Source of the DNA: JAFARZ01 sp035651595
Lineage (GTDB): Bacteria; Actinomycetota; Actinomycetes; Streptosporangiales; Streptosporangiaceae
Length of the DNA: 32,689 bases
Reading direction: 5' to 3'
Assembly: GCA_035651595.1 (NCBI GenBank)
Contig: DASRFJ010000332.1
Span: 1-32,689 of the forward strand
The notes under the pieces were generated by a model. That model saw only the letters and a program-made list of their open reading frames with translations. It was not told the DNA's origin and ran no database searches. Each line of letters begins with the position of its first letter. Position 1 is the stretch's first letter. Position numbers and translations under genes: made by a program. Below, piece by piece: positions 32,081 to 32,689 of the stretch.

Positions 32081-32689
32081 CCGCCGAGACCAGCGCCCCG
32101 CCCGCCGTGCCCTGGCACGCCGCGATCGGCGCCCGTGACGCCTGCAACGCGGTCGCGCGGATCCTGCGCCGCGAGCCGCTGCCCGCCGCCGAGCATTACG
32201 ACCAGGACCGCGCCGAGAGCGGCTCGGTGTTCCTGGCCCAGCTGCTCTACGCCGTCCGGCTCGCCAACGGCCTGGACCCGCGCAGCACCCTGCCGGCCGC
32301 CGGCGGCCGCGGCGCCGACCTCGCCCGCCAGTTCGTGCTCGGCGAGGTCGTCCAGGTCTGCTGCCCCTATTGCGGGATCCTGATGATGCAGGCCGTCGCG
32401 CACCTGATCGCCGACCAGATGGAGCGGATGCACGCCGGCAGCGCCGCCGCCGCGTGGCAGGGCCACCGCGGCCATCGGCATGGCCGAGCCGGAGGCCTCC
32501 TGATGCCCGCAGTGGCAGAACCGGAGTACGACCCGGCCGACACGGAGTACGTCAGGAGCCTCATCGAAGCCGAGGAATCCGGGGAAGGGCAGGCGCTGCT
32601 GGTCGCCGGCCCCTACACCACGTTCCTGCTGATGGGCGCGCTGCAGCTCGTCCTGAGGCATCCCGATATCGGCCCCCAAGTCAAGGAGC
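32068..32689 (+). CDS. Element protein of unknown function, 3' truncated by window
   Basis: Open from ATG 32068 to the window end (207 codons). The first part has a CCPYCGILM metal-binding-like cysteine cluster (VQVCCPYCG) and an amphipathic helical segment. An in-frame ATG at 32503 begins MPAVAEPEYDPADTEYV, which could be a separate gene start, making this either a fusion or two genes in one frame with no stop between them. GGAGG lies 6-7 nt upstream of the first ATG. Confidence 0.62.
   Translation, partial: MAEITAETSAPPAVPWHAAIGARDACNAVARILRREPLPAAEHYDQDRAESGSVFLAQLLYAVRLANGLDPRSTLPAAGGRGADLARQFVLGEVVQVCCPYCGILMMQAVAHLIADQMERMHAGSAAAAWQGHRGHRHGRAGGLLMPAVAEPEYDPADTEYVRSLIEAEESGEGQALLVAGPYTTFLLMGALQLVLRHPDIGPQVKE

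Larger units (their letters stand above)
29940..32689. mobile_element. Edge of an actinomycete integrative element (AICE-like), right end outside window
   Basis: The region starts at the operator before the integrase operon, about 95 nt from the 5' end of tRNA-Ile, and contains a small ORF, a tyrosine recombinase, a GntR regulator and short accessory genes, the usual early module of such elements. Attachment sites were not identified. The tRNA is intact and its 3' end faces away from the integrase, so the insertion site is uncertain. No Rep or transfer gene is visible within the window. Confidence 0.6.

Overview
The window is high-GC actinomycete chromosome (Streptomyces/Streptosporangium-like). 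Supporting signs are GTG starts, third-position GC bias, an F420-type luciferase-like enzyme, a DLW-39 micro-protein beside tRNA-Ile/tRNA-Ala, and an integrase with a KorSA-like GntR regulator. The genus cannot be fixed from the sequence. Layout: 1-1487 holds a NarL-type two-component pair, with the kinase cut by the window edge. 1527-4435 (minus) holds glgX translationally coupled to a RibD-C pyrimidine reductase. 4476-5051 is a scar made of two gene remnants. 5069-6511 is a polytopic membrane protein. An 82-bp palindromic element at 6608-6689 recurs at 29420-29501. The core of the window (6760-20023) is a divergent C1/betaine gene cluster. The minus-strand operon runs iclR, corrinoid protein, methyl-THF methyltransferase, corrinoid reductive activator (RACo/RamA type), DUF1638, metF-like, an FAD dehydrogenase fused to a GcvT-like folate domain (dimethylglycine/sarcosine dehydrogenase family), etfB and etfA. 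Most junctions overlap by 1-4 nt. The plus-strand operon runs an MttB-superfamily methyltransferase without pyrrolysine, an internally deleted purU, and sdaA. A candidate IclR operator lies between the two operons. Read as a pathway: the MttB-like enzyme moves a methyl group from a quaternary amine (most likely glycine betaine) to the corrinoid protein. The pterin methyltransferase passes it to THF and MetF oxidises methyl-THF. The FAD/GcvT enzyme removes the remaining N-methyl groups onto THF, with electrons going to ETF. Glycine plus methylene-THF gives serine (GlyA is not in the window), and SdaA makes pyruvate. This joins an anaerobe-type corrinoid demethylase to the flavin/ETF demethylation typical of aerobes, and is the most interesting system here. 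20269-27307 is mixed: a secreted protein of unknown function, an LLM oxidoreductase, a LysR/cysteine-dioxygenase-like pair, a dihydrofolate-reductase-like protein that has lost its normal stop, a methyltransferase, a COG4705-like membrane protein, a small ORF with a CBS protein, a 15-codon ORF with a strong hairpin, tRNA-Ala(TGC) and an orphan response regulator. 27315-29845 carries an Fpg/Nei-type glycosylase, a HAD protein with decayed catalytic motifs, DLW-39, the second palindromic element and tRNA-Ile(GAT). From about 29940 to the end is the edge of an integrative element: a small ORF, a tyrosine recombinase, a GntR regulator, two matching operator-like sites, and short genes running off the window.
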